DNA of 64,000 nt from NCBI RefSeq assembly GCF_024171605.1, contig NZ_JALKAA010000002.1, forward strand, positions 372,001 through 436,000, given 5' to 3'. The notes below the pieces were generated by a model that made no database searches, was not told where the DNA came from, and saw nothing but the letters and a program-made list of their open reading frames with translations. This DNA comes from Pontibacter sp. HSC-36F09 (lineage in GTDB: Bacteria > Bacteroidota > Bacteroidia > Cytophagales > Hymenobacteraceae). Both the position numbers and the translations under genes were made by a program. Positions 37,399 to 45,215 of the stretch are shown one piece after another. Numbering within the stretch: the stretch's first letter is position 1; each line of letters starts with the position of its first letter.

Positions 37399-38025
37399 CT
37401 AAAGATATTCCTCAATATCTCCCGCACCTTCTCTAAGCACTTCAAAATTGTTGGCCACGTCTACTACAGTTGAGGCGACATTCTGGCCTGGACCACCGTC
37501 AATCACGGCATCTACTAAGTTGCGGTATTTTTCATAGATAAGTTCCGGATCGGTACTATACTCCAACACCTCGTCCTCGTCACGGATGGAGGTGGAAAGA
37601 ATCGGGTTGCCGAGTTCCTGCACCAGCGCCAAGGCAATTTTGTTGTCGGGCACGCGTATACCTACCGTTTTCTTTTTGCTTCCGGCATAGCGGGGCACAC
37701 GGCTGCTGGCATCCAGCACGAAAGTGAAGGGGCCGGGCAGTGCCTTTTTCATCACCTTATAAGTTGGCGTGTCGATCTTGGCATAGTCGGAAATGTGCGT
37801 GAGGTCGGAGCAAATAAAGGAGAGGTTCACCTTATCCGGCTTCACGCCTTTGATCTGGCAGACGCGCTCCACGGCTCTTGTATTGTGGATGTCGCAGCCG
37901 AGGCCATAGATGGTATCCGTCGGGTAAATGATCACTCCGCCGTTGCGCAGTATCTCGACCGCTTCCTGTATTCTTTTGGGCTGTGGATTATCCGGATGTA
38001 TGTGGAGGAAAACAGCGTTGGCCAT
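37399..38025 (-). CDS. threonylcarbamoyl-AMP synthase (Sua5/YrdC/YwlC family)
   Basis: 208 aa. It makes threonylcarbamoyl-AMP for the t6A37 modification of ANN-decoding tRNAs. YrdC fold with GGVIIYPTDTIYGLGCD, KGVKPDKVNLSFICSDL, LPGPFTFVLDAS and TVGIRVPDNKIA. It lacks the C-terminal Sua5 domain, so it is the short YrdC/YciO type; YciO paralogues have no proven role, hence some doubt. ATG at 38025. Confidence 0.9.
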   Translation of the reverse strand: MANAVFLHIHPDNPQPKRIQEAVEILRNGGVIIYPTDTIYGLGCDIHNTRAVERVCQIKGVKPDKVNLSFICSDLTHISDYAKIDTPTYKVMKKALPGPFTFVLDASSRVPRYAGSKKKTVGIRVPDNKIALALVQELGNPILSTSIRDEDEVLEYSTDPELIYEKYRNLVDAVIDGGPGQNVASTVVDVANNFEVLREGAGDIEEYL

Positions 38026-38168
38026 AGTTTTATCGTGTAAAGTTGAGCACTAGGTAGGACATACTGATTAAAAGCCCGCTGCGTTGCAGGTATAGCCTTT
38101 CAGATTAGTGGATGAAGCCATTCGAACAGATGCCGGTTCAAAATTAGTCAGATAAGAAAGAATAGTGT

Positions 38169-38176
38169 TATTTTTG
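38169..38176 (+). promoter_or_regulatory. possible -7 element of the mltG promoter
   Basis: TATTTTTG fits TAnnTTTG 61 bp before the mltG ATG. No clear -33 box. Confidence 0.3.
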
Positions 38177-38236
38177 TAGCCTAAACTATACAGGTCCGGA
38201 ACCTGACATCCTTTTCCGGGCTTATTTATCAACATT

Positions 38237-39307
38237 ATGGCTAACGAAGTCACCCCACGCAAACGCGTCAAGAAAGAGAAAAGCATGTGGCTACCCGGCA
38301 TTATTGTGCTGTTTCTGTTCCTGTTTGTGAGCTTTTCCTACTACGCCTACCAGATCGTGTATACGGCCAACGTAGACACCAAAGAGCAGGACACTTATGT
38401 CTACATCCCGACCGGCGCCAGCTACGAGCAGGCCCTCGACTCAGTGGAGGCCACCGGTACCATCATCGACCGCCTGTCGCTGCGCTTCATGGCCAAACTT
38501 ATGGACTATGACAAACTGGTAAAGCCAGGCAGGTATAAGATCGAGAATGACTGGAGTAACCGCCAGCTGATCGGCGTGCTGCGCTTAGGTGAGCAGGCAC
38601 CGCTCAAAATCACGTTCAACAACATCCGGCTGCGCAGCCAGCTGGCCGAGAAACTGGCCGCTGCCGTAGAGCCATCGACTGAAGAAATTGACAGCCTGCT
38701 CAACGACCAGGAGTATCTGCAAACGCTCGGTTTCGATACGACAACAGTGGTGAGCATGTTTATACCTAACACCTACGAGGTATACTGGACCATTAAGGCG
38801 CCGGAACTTATGCAGCGCATGAAGACCGAGTACGAGCGCTTCTGGACCGCCGAGCGCAAAGCCAAAGCCGAAGCGCTGGGCTTGTCTCCGAAGGAAGTAT
38901 CAACGCTGGCTTCCATTGTGCAGGCCGAGACGATCAAGAACGACGAGAAGCCGCGTGTGGCCGGCGTATACCTAAACCGTCTGCAGCGCGGTATGAAACT
39001 GGAGGCCGACCCGACGGTGGTATATGCTGTGCGTGACTTTAGCATCCGCCGCGTTCTCAACGTGCACCTGCAGCACGACTCACCTTACAACACTTATAGG
39101 TATGCCGGTTTGCCTCCGGGCCCGATCAACGTACCGGATATCTCCAGCATCGACGCCGTGCTCAATCCGGAACAACATAAGTATATCTACTTCTGCGCCA
39201 AAGAAGATTTCTCGGGTTACCATAGCTTCGCCGTTACGCACGCCGAGCATATCGCCAACGCACGCCGCTACCAGCGCGCACTGACAGAGCGGAATATTTT
39301 GAAGTAA
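38237..39307 (+). CDS. mltG: endolytic murein transglycosylase MltG
   Basis: 356 aa. MltG cuts nascent peptidoglycan glycan strands at the membrane. One N-terminal membrane anchor (about 16-37, GIIVLFLFLFVSFSYYAYQIV), a LysM-like region (about 50-130), and the YceG core with VQAETIKNDEKPRVAGVYLNR, whose Glu is catalytic, then GLPPGPINVPD. Size is typical. It begins the run mltG, thioesterase, yihY on the same strand. Confidence 0.95.
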   Translation: MANEVTPRKRVKKEKSMWLPGIIVLFLFLFVSFSYYAYQIVYTANVDTKEQDTYVYIPTGASYEQALDSVEATGTIIDRLSLRFMAKLMDYDKLVKPGRYKIENDWSNRQLIGVLRLGEQAPLKITFNNIRLRSQLAEKLAAAVEPSTEEIDSLLNDQEYLQTLGFDTTTVVSMFIPNTYEVYWTIKAPELMQRMKTEYERFWTAERKAKAEALGLSPKEVSTLASIVQAETIKNDEKPRVAGVYLNRLQRGMKLEADPTVVYAVRDFSIRRVLNVHLQHDSPYNTYRYAGLPPGPINVPDISSIDAVLNPEQHKYIYFCAKEDFSGYHSFAVTHAEHIANARRYQRALTERNILK

Positions 39308-39409
39308 ATTGTTTAATTGCTGCCTTGTTAAATTGTTGATTCGCAGGTATAATATATGCCTGCAGGAGGTCAACGATTTAGCAATTTAACCATCCAACCA
39401 TTTAAACAA

Positions 39410-39823
39410 ATGTTCGAATCAGAAGTACAGATACGCGTGCGCTACGCCGAAACCGACCAGATGGGCTATGTCTATTATGGCAACTACGGGGCCTACTACG
39501 AGGTGGCCCGCACGGAGGTATTCAGGAGACTAGGTATACACTACAAAGAGATGGAAGCGACCGGTACCATGATGCCGGTACTAGAGCTCAAGTGCAAGTA
39601 TATCCGTCCGGCCAAGTACGACGATCTGCTGACGATCAAGCTCTTTGTTAAGCACAAGCCTCATGGCTCGCGTATAAAGTTTGAGTATGAGGTGTATAAC
39701 GAGGAGCAGACGCTGCTGAACGTGGGCGAAACCACCATGGTGTTTGTGGACATGAAATCAGGTCGCCCAACGGCTATACCTGCGCTCATACACCAGAAGT
39801 TGGACGGATACTATAGCGAATGA
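39410..39823 (+). CDS. acyl-CoA thioesterase, hot-dog fold (YbgC/FadM type)
   Basis: 137 aa. Single hot-dog domain with the 4-hydroxybenzoyl-CoA thioesterase signature YAETDQMGYVYYGNYGAYYEVAR, whose Asp is catalytic. ATG 39410 (MFESEVQIRVRYAE) is chosen; the longer frame from 39356 has no family support. The last four bases overlap the start of yihY (ATGA), so the two are translationally coupled. Substrate is probably an acyl-CoA; exact chain unknown. Confidence 0.9.
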   Translation: MFESEVQIRVRYAETDQMGYVYYGNYGAYYEVARTEVFRRLGIHYKEMEATGTMMPVLELKCKYIRPAKYDDLLTIKLFVKHKPHGSRIKFEYEVYNEEQTLLNVGETTMVFVDMKSGRPTAIPALIHQKLDGYYSE

Positions 39824-40794
39824 GGCTGAACCAGCAATATCTGAAGCGCCGCAGAGCGTATCGCAAATTTATCGTGTTCCTGAAGAGGTGGCGTTTCAAC
39901 AACGGCCAGTCTTCGGTATACGAGGTGGCCGACGTGCTGTTGGGCGAACTCAGGCTGGACTCCGTTACCAAGCGCGCCTCGTACATGGCCTTCAACTTTA
40001 CGCTGGCCATCTTCCCGACCATCATCTTCCTGTTCACACTCATACCTTACATGCCCAGCATCCTGTCGCTGGACCTGGGTGAGAGCATTCTCAACTTCCT
40101 GGCTGATTTCCTGCCCGAAGAGATGTATACCGTAGCCTACGGCACCATCGACGACATTGTGAACAAGCCACGCGGGGGGCTGCTGTCCTTCGGTTTTCTC
40201 TTCGCCCTGATTCTGTCCACTAATGGTATCATGTCGCTGATGGATGCCTTCGACAAGAAGTACCATACCTTCTACAAGCGGCCCTACTTTAAAAAGCGTG
40301 TGATTGCCACGGTGCTGACCATTGCGCTTTCTTCTATACTGTTCCTGGCTGTAGCGGCAATCTTCTTTGGGCAGTGGATATTAGACGTACTTGTCTTTTA
40401 CGAGGTCGTGACCGAGAGCTATACCTATACCTTGATCGTGATCCTGAAATATGTGGCCATTATCCTGCTATTTCTGCTGGCTACGTCGCTGATCTACTAT
40501 TATGTGCCCGCCATCCAAGACAAGTGGCCTTTCATTTCGGCCGGTGCAGTAGTGGCGACCATCCTGATTTTTCTGGTGTCAATGATCTTTTCGCTCTACA
40601 TCAGTGCCTTTGATACCTACAATAAGTTCTATGGTTCCATTGGTGCCCTCATTGGTCTCATGATCTGGCTTGACTTTGTGTCGATGATCCTGATCCTGGG
40701 CTTCGAGATCAACGTGAGCATCGACACAGTAACAAAGCGCCTCACCCGCAAGACGGCACAAAGCGAAGCAAAAGCTGCTTCGGCAGCGGTCTGA
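39820..40794 (+). CDS. YihY/BrkB family membrane protein
   Basis: 324 aa with about six membrane segments (about 70-95, 130-150, 165-195, 205-235, 240-262, 268-295). Family features: YMAFNFTLAIFPTIIFLFTLIPYMP, FLFALILSTNGIMSLMDAFDK, LIYYYVPAIQDKWPFISAGAVVAT and YGSIGALIGLMIWLD. Once called ribonuclease BN by mistake; the true role is unknown. Cytoplasmic basic N-terminus. Overlaps the thioesterase gene by four bases. Confidence 0.92.
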   Translation: MRLNQQYLKRRRAYRKFIVFLKRWRFNNGQSSVYEVADVLLGELRLDSVTKRASYMAFNFTLAIFPTIIFLFTLIPYMPSILSLDLGESILNFLADFLPEEMYTVAYGTIDDIVNKPRGGLLSFGFLFALILSTNGIMSLMDAFDKKYHTFYKRPYFKKRVIATVLTIALSSILFLAVAAIFFGQWILDVLVFYEVVTESYTYTLIVILKYVAIILLFLLATSLIYYYVPAIQDKWPFISAGAVVATILIFLVSMIFSLYISAFDTYNKFYGSIGALIGLMIWLDFVSMILILGFEINVSIDTVTKRLTRKTAQSEAKAASAAV

Positions 40795-40922
40795 GAATCT
40801 AGTCGGCAGGTATAAGCGACCGTTGCGAGGTTTAGCAGCGATGCTTTGAAAAATTTTACGCTTCTAAATCAACTGCTTATACCTGAAATGCTCTAACCGG
40901 CGAAAAATATTTGCGTATAGCT

Positions 40923-40952
40923 TTGAAAATTCAGCGCGGCACTATACTTTTG
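40923..40952 (+). promoter_or_regulatory. promoter of the tRNA-Ser gene
   Basis: TTG (40923-40925), 19-bp spacer, TACTTTTG (40945-40952), matching the Bacteroidota consensus. Transcription would begin about 10 bp before the mature tRNA. Confidence 0.75.
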
Positions 40953-40969
40953 TGCTCGATTCAATTACT

Positions 40970-41054
40970 AGAGAGTTGGCGGAGTGGTCGAACGCGGCGG
41001 TCTTGAAAACCGTTGACTGTAACAGGTCCGGGGGTTCGAATCCCTCACTCTCTG
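40970..41054 (+). tRNA. tRNA-Ser (anticodon UGA)
   Basis: Acceptor stem AGAGAGT (40970-40976) pairs perfectly with ACTCTCT (41047-41053) and G at 41054 is the serine discriminator. The anticodon loop is CTTGAAA (anticodon TGA), the long variable arm typical of serine tRNA follows, and GGTTCGAATCC is the T arm. The 3' CCA is not encoded. It decodes UCA. Confidence 0.95.
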
Positions 41055-41056
41055 CA

Positions 41057-41090
41057 AAGCCTGCAAACGATAAGTTTGCAGGCTTTTTTG
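41057..41090 (+). terminator. terminator of the tRNA-Ser gene
   Basis: AAGCCTGCAAAC / GTTTGCAGGCTT perfect 12-bp stem, five-base loop, T6 tail. Confidence 0.9.
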
Positions 41091-41294
41091 TTTTACAGGA
41101 CTCCTGAGTTTTACAATTTCTTTCCTTTCCAAAGTAGCATGTTCAGCTACTCAAAATCATTCCCATCCCATAGGATCTGGCTTTTGCAGCTTTCTCTAAT
41201 TATTGGCCGCAGAAGGTATAATCCAGGCTTATATAAATAGCACATTGCCTTGAATTTGCTTTTGCAACAGACCATCCATTTTGTAGACAAAAGA

Positions 41295-42956
41295 ATGTCT
41301 ACTAAAACTGCTACCAAATCAAAGCACCCTAAAGGTCTCTATTACCTGTTCTTCTCTGAGATGTGGGAGCGGTTCGGCTTCTACCTGATGCTGGCCATCT
41401 TCTTCCTTTACATGATCGATGCACAAAATGGTGGCCTTGGAATTTCCAAGGAAAGCGCATCTGATATCTTCGGGACGTTCATTGCTTTTGTATACCTGAC
41501 TCCCTTTCTTGGCGGCCTGCTTGCTGACCGGGTACTGGGGTATAGGCTATCGATCTCCATTGGCGGTATCCTAATGGCCATTGGTTATATCGGGCTGGCC
41601 TTGCCGGGCGATCTGGCAATGGTTGCTGCGCTTGGCCTGATCATCATCGGAAACGGTTTTTTTAAACCAAATATCTCTACCCTTTTAGGCGGGTTGTACT
41701 CCACACCCGAATACCAGGATCAGAAGGACACAGGTTATAACATCTTCTACATGGGGATTAACCTGGGAGCATTTATTGCGCCCTTAGTGGCTTCTTACCT
41801 TCGGAATAACTATGGCTGGGGCTACGCTTTTGCAGCTGCAGGCGTAGGTATGTTCCTGGGTGTTATCATTTTCTGGCTGGGCAATAAGCATTACAAAGAT
41901 GCTGATGTGCGCAAGCCAGCCGCGGCCAACGATATGTCGCTCACCCGCATTTTTAGTGTGGTGATATTGCCTGCAGTCGTTGCCGGCGTGCTAGGCTGGG
42001 TGCTTATACCTGGGGATATTTTCGGTTCCAACTCGACAGACGCCTTCATATTTGGTGCTATCCCAATTATGGTGTTCTACGGTTCGCTTTGGGCACGCGC
42101 TTCTTCAGAAGATAAACGGCCAATTGCCGCCCTGCTCTCCATTTTTGCTGTAGTGATCGTATTCTAGGCCATCTTCAAGCAGAACGGTACAGCGCTTACT
42201 ACCTGGGCCGAATATTACACGGTTTGTGAAATGGTAGATGGTCTGACCGGGCCAGCCGGTACGATTGGTATGGTGCAGGAAGTGGATCAGAGCCTGGCAA
42301 CCGTGCCGGATTATGATGAGAACTTCCGATCGCGTACCGATGCCGATGGCAAAGTAGTGACCAAAGAGGGAGTGGCGCCGTATTTCAATAACCTGCCCAA
42401 GGATCAGTGGCCGGCCGAAGGCCAGCCGCTGAAGCTTACCTCGACGGAGCTTTTCCAGTCCATCAACCCTTTGTTCGTTATTCTGCTCACGCCACTGGTC
42501 GTGTGGTTCTTCGGCTTCCTGCGACAACGGGGCAAGGAGCCCTCAACGCCTGCCAAGATTATGTGGGGCCTGATCATCACGGCCATGAGCACGCTGGTTA
42601 TGGTAGGTGCCGTGTTTGCCGGTATGAATGGCGCGGAAAAAAGTTCCGCGATGTGGCTGGTTGGTTCCTACGCCGTGATTACGATAGGGGAGCTTTTCCT
42701 GAGCCCGATGGGCCTTTCCCTAGTGTCAAAGCTGAGCCCGCCTCGCCTGACTGCCCTGATGATGGGTGGCTGGTTCCTGGCTACCTCCATCGGCAACAAA
42801 TTATCAGGGGTACTGGCCAGTATGTGGGACAAGTATGACCACAAGGCCTGGTTCTTCGTGGTAAACTGCATTGGGTCGTTACTGGCAGCTTTTGCCATAT
42901 TACTGATGCTCCGGTGGCTTCGAGAGATCGTGAAAACGCACACTGGCAAACAGTAG
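41295..42956 (+). pseudogene. POT-family peptide:H+ symporter interrupted by an in-frame TAG
   Basis: A 553-codon frame for a proton-coupled oligopeptide transporter (PTR2/POT). Family marks: KGLYYLFFSEMWERFGFYLML at the N-terminus with the E-x-x-E-R-F motif, PFLGGLLADRVLGYR and FFKPNISTLLGGLY. At codon 291 (42165-42167) TAG interrupts the otherwise open frame; after it the same frame resumes with AIFKQNGTALTTWAEYY and runs to 42956 through GELFLSPMGLSLVSKLSP. Family members have Trp there (FWAIFKQNG), so TGG to TAG explains it. It may be a recent pseudogene, a sequencing error or a readthrough gene. Start ATG 41295, not TTG 41250. Confidence 0.85.
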
Positions 42957-42985
42957 GCTCTATACCTTGTGACTATACCTAAAAT

Positions 42986-43019
42986 CAGCCTGGACCTTCA
43001 CCCGGGCTGTTTTTTTTTA
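42986..43019 (+). terminator. terminator of the POT gene
   Basis: CAGCCTGG / CCGGGCTG (one G-T pair), eight-base loop, T9 tail. Confidence 0.8.
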
Positions 43020-43233
43020 TTTTGTACACAACCCGAAGTATGGCATTAGGTCTTCATTTTCTGACTGAGCTTTGTAACGACCCATAGGCCACCCATTTGG
43101 GAGGAGTTTGCTAATCAGATTAAAAATAATAGTTTTACGATAGGATAAGGGTCTTTCGCTTCATATTAGAGTATGTTGGAGCCTGGCTTTATCATGACAT
43201 CCCACACCTTTGAATAAAGATTAAGTTAACATT

Positions 43234-43956
43234 ATGAAGAAATTACTATCCCTTTTTGCCCTCCTTTTTACAACTGCTACTTCTGATGCACAGGATTGGC
43301 CTAACCTGAAAAAATATGAGGCTGCTAATCAGGAGATAATTGTCTCTACTAAAAACCCAAAAGCTGTCTTTATGGGCAACTCGATCACAGAGGGTTGGTG
43401 GCAACAGCGTCCGGAGTTTTTTGAAAAGCATGGTTTTGTTGGAAGAGGGATCGGGGGACAAACGACGCCTCAGATGCTAATACGATTTACTCCTGATGTG
43501 ATCGACCTGAAGCCTGAGGTAGTGGTGATTCTGGCTGGAACCAATGACATTGCTGGAAACACCGGACCTTCCTCCGTAAAGATGATCACCGACAACCTGG
43601 CGGCCATGGCGCAGCTGGCGAAAGCAAATGGAATAAAAGTAGTGTTGAGCTCTATATTGCCCGTGAAAGAGTATCCGTGGAGCAAAGACGCTGATGCCGT
43701 TGGAATGATTGGGCAGGTGAATACCTGGATGAAGCGTTATGCAGCCGAACAAGGGTTCGTTTACCTGGATTATTTCTCTGCGATGGTGGATGACGAAAAG
43801 GGACTAAAGAAGAAATACTCGGGTGACGGCGTGCATCCGGATCTGAAGGGATATGCCGTGATGGAGCCACTGGTGCTGAAAGCGGTTGAAAATGCCCTGA
43901 AACAGGGTAAAAAGGAACCAAAGAAAACTAAAACCTCCAGGACCAAAAGCCTTTAA
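43234..43956 (+). CDS. secreted SGNH/GDSL-like hydrolase
   Basis: 240 aa with a signal peptide to about residue 20 (LLFTTATSDAQ). SGNH blocks: GNSITEGWW (Ser nucleophile), the Gly in GRGIGGQTT, GTNDIAGN (Asn), and the DGVHPDLKGY block with Asp and His. This subfamily (GDSL-like lipase/acylhydrolase, often next to glycan degradation genes) usually cleaves acetyl or other ester groups from sugars. A basic tail (KKEPKKTKTSRTKS) ends it. It lies just before the LacI gene and may be part of the mannan locus. Confidence 0.85.
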   Translation: MKKLLSLFALLFTTATSDAQDWPNLKKYEAANQEIIVSTKNPKAVFMGNSITEGWWQQRPEFFEKHGFVGRGIGGQTTPQMLIRFTPDVIDLKPEVVVILAGTNDIAGNTGPSSVKMITDNLAAMAQLAKANGIKVVLSSILPVKEYPWSKDADAVGMIGQVNTWMKRYAAEQGFVYLDYFSAMVDDEKGLKKKYSGDGVHPDLKGYAVMEPLVLKAVENALKQGKKEPKKTKTSRTKSL

Positions 43957-44012
43957 GTCTATCTCTTCTTCCTGATGGAAGCATCATCCTAACGCTACTG
44001 CTATACCTGAAA

Positions 44013-45041
44013 TTGAAACCCAAACGTCCCTCCATCAAAGACATTGCGGCTAACCTTAATGTCTCCGTAACGACCGTATCCTTCGTCCTGAACGGCAAAG
44101 GGCCGGAGATGCGTATTTCTGAGGAAGTTATCCAGAAAATACTTAATTACGCAAAAGAGATCAATTACACTCCCAACCAGCTTGCACAGAGCCTGCGCAC
44201 CGGCAAGTCGAACGTCATCGTTTTTATGGTGGAGGATATTTCCAACCCCTTCTTTGCACGGTTAGCCCGCATCATTGAAGTTACTGCCTATAAGAAAGGC
44301 TACAAGGTTATTTTCTGCAGCAACGAGAACGATGACCGGCACACCGAAGAGCTCCTTCAGGTTTTCAGGGATCAGAAGGTAACCGGCTATATTATTATAC
44401 CTTCGGCAGGAGCCAAAAAACAGATCATGGCCTTGTTGGAGGAAGACGTTCCGATGATTCTCTTCGACCGCTATTTCCCTGAACTGGAAACGAATTATGT
44501 GGTGATTGACAATGAGAACGCTACCTATAAGGCTACGAAGCATCTTATTGGGAATGGCTACAGGAATATTGGCTTTGTAACGATTGCCTCAAAACAAACC
44601 CAGATGATGGACCGCCTGAAGGGGTATAGCAAGGCGGTGAAAGAGGCCAAATTCCAAAGCCGGGTGCTAGAACTGCCGTTTGTGGACCCCTTGGTAGGAG
44701 AAGGGCTTATGCGGAATTTCTTTGATGCAAATCCAGAACTGGATGCCGTTTTCTTTGCTACCAACTATCTGACCCAGCGGGGATTACTGGTGATGCGGGA
44801 GCATTTCCCTGGCAAGCTGAATGAATGGGGCATTATGACTTTTGATGATAACGAATTCTTCCACATTCATACACCTTCTATTTCCGCGGTAGCCCAGCCA
44901 CTTGAAGAAATCGGAAACAAATTGATGGAAATTATGCTGGAGTTGCTAAAAGGGGAGAAAAAAACTGTGCATCAGGTGGTGCTAAAGGCGGAGTTGAGGG
45001 AGCGGGATTCTTCCAGGTCGAAGCATGCCAGCAGCATTTAA
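44013..45041 (+). CDS. LacI-family transcriptional regulator of the mannan locus
   Basis: 342 aa, TTG start at 44013. N-terminal helix-turn-helix (about 7-28, SIKDIAANLNVSVTTVSFVLNGKG) with the LacI hinge YTPNQLAQSLRTGKS, then a periplasmic-binding-like sensor domain (about 65-330). Its neighbours are mannan genes, and two palindromes of the LacI type lie upstream of GH92-1 and susC, so I infer that it represses both until a mannose-derived ligand is bound. LacI control, instead of a hybrid two-component system, is usual in Cytophagia loci. Confidence 0.92.
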   Translation: MKPKRPSIKDIAANLNVSVTTVSFVLNGKGPEMRISEEVIQKILNYAKEINYTPNQLAQSLRTGKSNVIVFMVEDISNPFFARLARIIEVTAYKKGYKVIFCSNENDDRHTEELLQVFRDQKVTGYIIIPSAGAKKQIMALLEEDVPMILFDRYFPELETNYVVIDNENATYKATKHLIGNGYRNIGFVTIASKQTQMMDRLKGYSKAVKEAKFQSRVLELPFVDPLVGEGLMRNFFDANPELDAVFFATNYLTQRGLLVMREHFPGKLNEWGIMTFDDNEFFHIHTPSISAVAQPLEEIGNKLMEIMLELLKGEKKTVHQVVLKAELRERDSSRSKHASSI

Positions 45042-45156
45042 TAACAGCCGCTAATTCTAGCAAATCTTATCTGAAGCGAAACTTTGGGCTCAAAATGTAG
45101 GAATTCCTTGTTTGCGTGGTCCATCCTCCCCTAGAATCTGCGGACATAGACAACAG

Positions 45157-45164
45157 TAAGTTTG
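45157..45164 (+). promoter_or_regulatory. -7 element of the GH92-1 promoter
   Basis: TAAGTTTG fits TAnnTTTG; the following operator would lie at about +22 to +35. No good -33 TTG. Confidence 0.4.
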
Positions 45165-45191
45165 CAAATGAGCAATTTTTTTAGTTTTTTG

Positions 45192-45205
45192 CTAAAACGA
45201 TTTAG
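45192..45205 (+). promoter_or_regulatory. LacI-type operator before GH92-1
   Basis: CTAAAACGATTTAG, one base different from the perfect palindrome CTAAAACGTTTTAG at susC. It sits 10 bp before the ATG at 45216, where bound repressor would block transcription. Confidence 0.75.
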
Positions 45206-45215
45206 GAGTGACAAT

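Noticed and set aside
41013..41240. Open frame overlapping the tRNA-Ser gene
   Set aside because: It starts inside the tRNA and crosses its terminator.
41250..42956. Frameshift as the cause of the split POT gene
   Set aside because: Both halves lie in the same frame; only the TAG at 42165 separates them.
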